Part shown: positions 58,649 through 60,390 of the stretch, in pieces
Layout of the letters: the number at the start of each line of letters is the position of its first letter
Position numbering within the stretch: position 1 is the first letter of the stretch
From: Adlercreutzia shanghongiae
GTDB lineage: Bacteria; Actinomycetota; Coriobacteriia; Coriobacteriales; Eggerthellaceae
DNA: 60,390 bases
Reading direction: 5' to 3'
Assembly: GCF_035830635.1 (NCBI RefSeq)
Contig: NZ_JAYMFI010000014.1
Location: 1-60,390, forward strand
Program-made: the position numbers and the translations under genes
Notes under the pieces: generated by a model
What the model was told of the DNA's origin: nothing
Databases searched by the model: none
The model's input: the letters and a program-made list of their open reading frames with translations, nothing else

Positions 58649-60154
58649 CTACGCCCGGCGTTGGCGGCGCATCTCGCGTACGACATAGAGCGAGCGGCGC
58701 GGGTGCTTGGCCGCGATGAGCCAGCGGCGCCGACGGCGAGCACGGCGTGCGTCGTTCTGCAGGCGGTACACGAAGGTGAGCACGAGCTGCATCGCCGCCA
58801 GGCAGGCTGCTACGAGAAAGGCCGCTTGGTAGCTGCCCGTCTCGCCAAACAGGTAGTTCATCGCCAAGGGTCCCAGCACGCCGGCTGCGGCAAAGGCGAT
58901 GAACATGATGCCGTAGTTTACCGAATTGTGGGCGCTGCCGAACTGAAGCGCCGTAAACCCGGGATACACGCCCATGATGGATCCGAAGCAAAAGCCCACG
59001 AGGCAGATGCCAAAATAGAACAGCACGACGCTATCGTCGGTGGCCATGGAAAGCGCGCCCATGCCAATGGCGAACCCGACAGCCACGGCGCGCAGGGTGT
59101 TCGTGATACCGAGCTTATCGCTCAGGCTGCCGGACACGATGCGCCCAAGCGTGTTGCACAGCGCCAGCACCGACACCACGGCCGCTGCGCTCGCCGCATC
59201 CAGGCCCACAGCGCCTTGGGCGATGGGGCTGGCTTGGGAGATAATCATGAGTCCCGAGAACGCTCCGCACACAAGCATGGCGAACATGGTGTAGAACACG
59301 GGGCTCTTCAGCATGCCGCGCCAATCTTTGTTCACGCCGCGCCCGCCGCCGTCGGCTAGACGCTGCGGGCGCCATCCGGTCGGCGCGAAGCCGGGCGGGC
59401 AAGGGGCTATGAAAAACGAGGCCGCCACCATAACGATCAGCATAACGGTGCCAAGGATCTTGAAGCATTCTTCCACGGGGAAAACGGCCATCAGCCCCGT
59501 GGCGACAAAGGGGACGATGACCGAGCTGATGCCGTAAGCGGCGCAAATGATGCCCCCGGCCAGCCCCGGTCGGTCGGGGAAGAACTTCACGGCGTTGGCC
59601 AGGGTGGAGCCGTAGGCGAACCCGTCGCCGAGTCCGCAGCCTACGCCAAAAACAGCGACGAGAAACGGCAGGCTTGTGGCAAAGCCCGAGAGGAACATGC
59701 CGCCGCCAAAGCAAATGCCGCCGGCGATGACCATCCAGCGCGGTCCGACGCGGTCGTTCACGATGCCGCCGAGAATCATAGTAACGGGCGGCAGCACGCA
59801 CGCCGTGGTGAACACGATGGACAGGTTCTCTGGCGTTCCGCCCGAAAGAGCGGCGAGGTGCTCGGCCATGGGGGTGGCGAAGACACTCCATGCATACAGT
59901 GCGCCGATGCAGAGGTTTACCAGGCAGGAAGCGGCCAGCACGGCCCAGCGCTTGCGTGTCCATAGACCCCGCTGCTCTTCGGAAAGCTCGCCCGCAACAG
60001 CACAGCCCTCGGCGATGCGGCCCTCTGCGGCGCGAGTCTCGGCGATGCGGACCTCGGCAGCGTGAGTCTCGGCGATGCGGACCTCGGCAGCGTGAGTCTC
60101 GGCGATGCGGACCTCGGCAGCCTTCCTGCTCTTCGCGCTCATGCGCACCTTCAT
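58649..60154 (-). CDS. OFA-type MFS transporter with repetitive N-terminus
   Basis: A 501-residue protein from ATG 60154 (ATG 60181 is possible but lacks a ribosome binding site). Twelve membrane helices are visible; the first, LCIGALYAWSVFATPMA, and the cytoplasmic DRVGPRW motif match the oxalate:formate antiporter (OFA) group, which exchanges small carboxylates. The N-terminus has a 10-residue repeat AAEVRIAETH, encoded by a 30-bp minisatellite. The C-terminus is very Arg-rich. It might carry the substrate or product of the nearby flavoprotein, though that is speculation. Confidence 0.85.
   Translation of the reverse strand: MKVRMSAKSRKAAEVRIAETHAAEVRIAETHAAEVRIAETRAAEGRIAEGCAVAGELSEEQRGLWTRKRWAVLAASCLVNLCIGALYAWSVFATPMAEHLAALSGGTPENLSIVFTTACVLPPVTMILGGIVNDRVGPRWMVIAGGICFGGGMFLSGFATSLPFLVAVFGVGCGLGDGFAYGSTLANAVKFFPDRPGLAGGIICAAYGISSVIVPFVATGLMAVFPVEECFKILGTVMLIVMVAASFFIAPCPPGFAPTGWRPQRLADGGGRGVNKDWRGMLKSPVFYTMFAMLVCGAFSGLMIISQASPIAQGAVGLDAASAAAVVSVLALCNTLGRIVSGSLSDKLGITNTLRAVAVGFAIGMGALSMATDDSVVLFYFGICLVGFCFGSIMGVYPGFTALQFGSAHNSVNYGIMFIAFAAAGVLGPLAMNYLFGETGSYQAAFLVAACLAAMQLVLTFVYRLQNDARRARRRRRWLIAAKHPRRSLYVVREMRRQRRA
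60011..60121. repeat. 30-bp minisatellite, about 3.7 copies, in frame in the MFS gene
   Basis: Units begin GGCGATGCGG at 60011, 60041, 60071 and 60101. The copies at 60041 and 60071 are identical, the one at 60011 has diverged and the last is partial. 30 bp keeps the frame, so copy-number change would lengthen or shorten the N-terminus by 10 residues. Confidence 0.95.
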
Positions 60155-60299
60155 ACCCTGCGGCCCTCCCTCGTCGTGCAAGCAAAATTGATCACGCGCC
60201 CCATTCTAGAGAATCTGCACGCTTTCGCAATGGCGAGTCCCTTCCCCGACAGCCCTAGCTGTCCTTCGCTGCCCTCCCCATTACAGTTTGAAGTGTAGT

Positions 60300-60340
60300 T
60301 AATCCGACTGCTTGAGCAGCCCGCCCGGACAGTCGGATTA
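60300..60340. promoter_or_regulatory. Inverted repeat at window end
   Basis: TAATCCGACTG (60300-60310) pairs with CAGTCGGATTA (60330-60340) over a 19-base loop. It could be an operator or hairpin. The remaining 60155-60390 stretch shows no gene. Confidence 0.5.
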
Positions 60341-60390
60341 CGATTGACATATGTCCCGAGGGACTGCCGATCGGGCGCCCGCGGACGGCC

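Noticed and set aside
1..60390. CRISPR array, prophage or complete insertion sequence
   Set aside because: No regularly spaced repeats with unique spacers, no capsid or terminase genes, and no recognisable transposase with terminal repeats.

Overview
The window is high-GC chromosomal DNA from a gut-type actinobacterium, most likely Eggerthellaceae (Eggerthella / Adlercreutzia / Slackia / Gordonibacter relatives). This is inferred from gene content: Tat-exported flavoproteins paired with membrane-anchored LuxR regulators, multiheme c-type cytochrome lipoproteins, a DMSO-reductase-type molybdoenzyme, c-heme sensor kinases and a split purine pathway. I cannot name the species from sequence alone.

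Region 1 (1-24 kb) is anaerobic respiration and its control. A Tat flavoprotein, a frameshifted LuxR regulator and a sodium-symporter gene form a leftward block (21-4612). Three histidine kinases follow, each with a CXXCH haem site in its extracytoplasmic domain and each with its own OmpR-type regulator. Two sit downstream of NrfA-like pentahaem lipoproteins (5389, 10556). The third is divergent from a DmsA-DmsB-TorD-like set (19608-23654). Between them lie an HTH-HipA fusion with a well-formed promoter/operator, a VapBC pair, and a DUF3800 cassette bracketed by 48-bp direct repeats with a likely small RNA.

Region 2 (23.6-31.3 kb) holds a terminator/antiterminator leader before a B3/B4-domain gene and a small multidrug-type exporter, a DUF3990-HTH toxin-antitoxin pair under a double palindromic operator, and polyphosphate metabolism (PPK1 plus a two-domain PPK2/Pap). 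A 38-residue membrane peptide precedes a class B sortase.

Region 3 (32.3-40 kb) is purine metabolism. It contains purM, purN, a stand-alone AICAR transformylase and an archaeal-type (PurO) IMP cyclohydrolase, the last preceded by a ZTP riboswitch. A cobalamin riboswitch lies back to back with it and precedes a DUF4430 lipoprotein. Three different palindromic elements of 116-153 bp sit between these genes.

Region 4 (40-60 kb) has two large surface proteins (one with a beta-helix and pilin-like repeats and an LPXTG-like tail), a flippase-like membrane protein, a thioesterase, and tRNA-Pro(CGG) carrying a 2.4-kb insertion whose far end repeats 50 bp of the tRNA. It continues with acetate kinase, a second HipA-like kinase, a second LuxR/flavoprotein pair, a zincin-like metalloprotease and an OFA-type MFS transporter with a minisatellite in its N-terminus.

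No CRISPR array, rRNA or recognisable transposase or integrase was seen.
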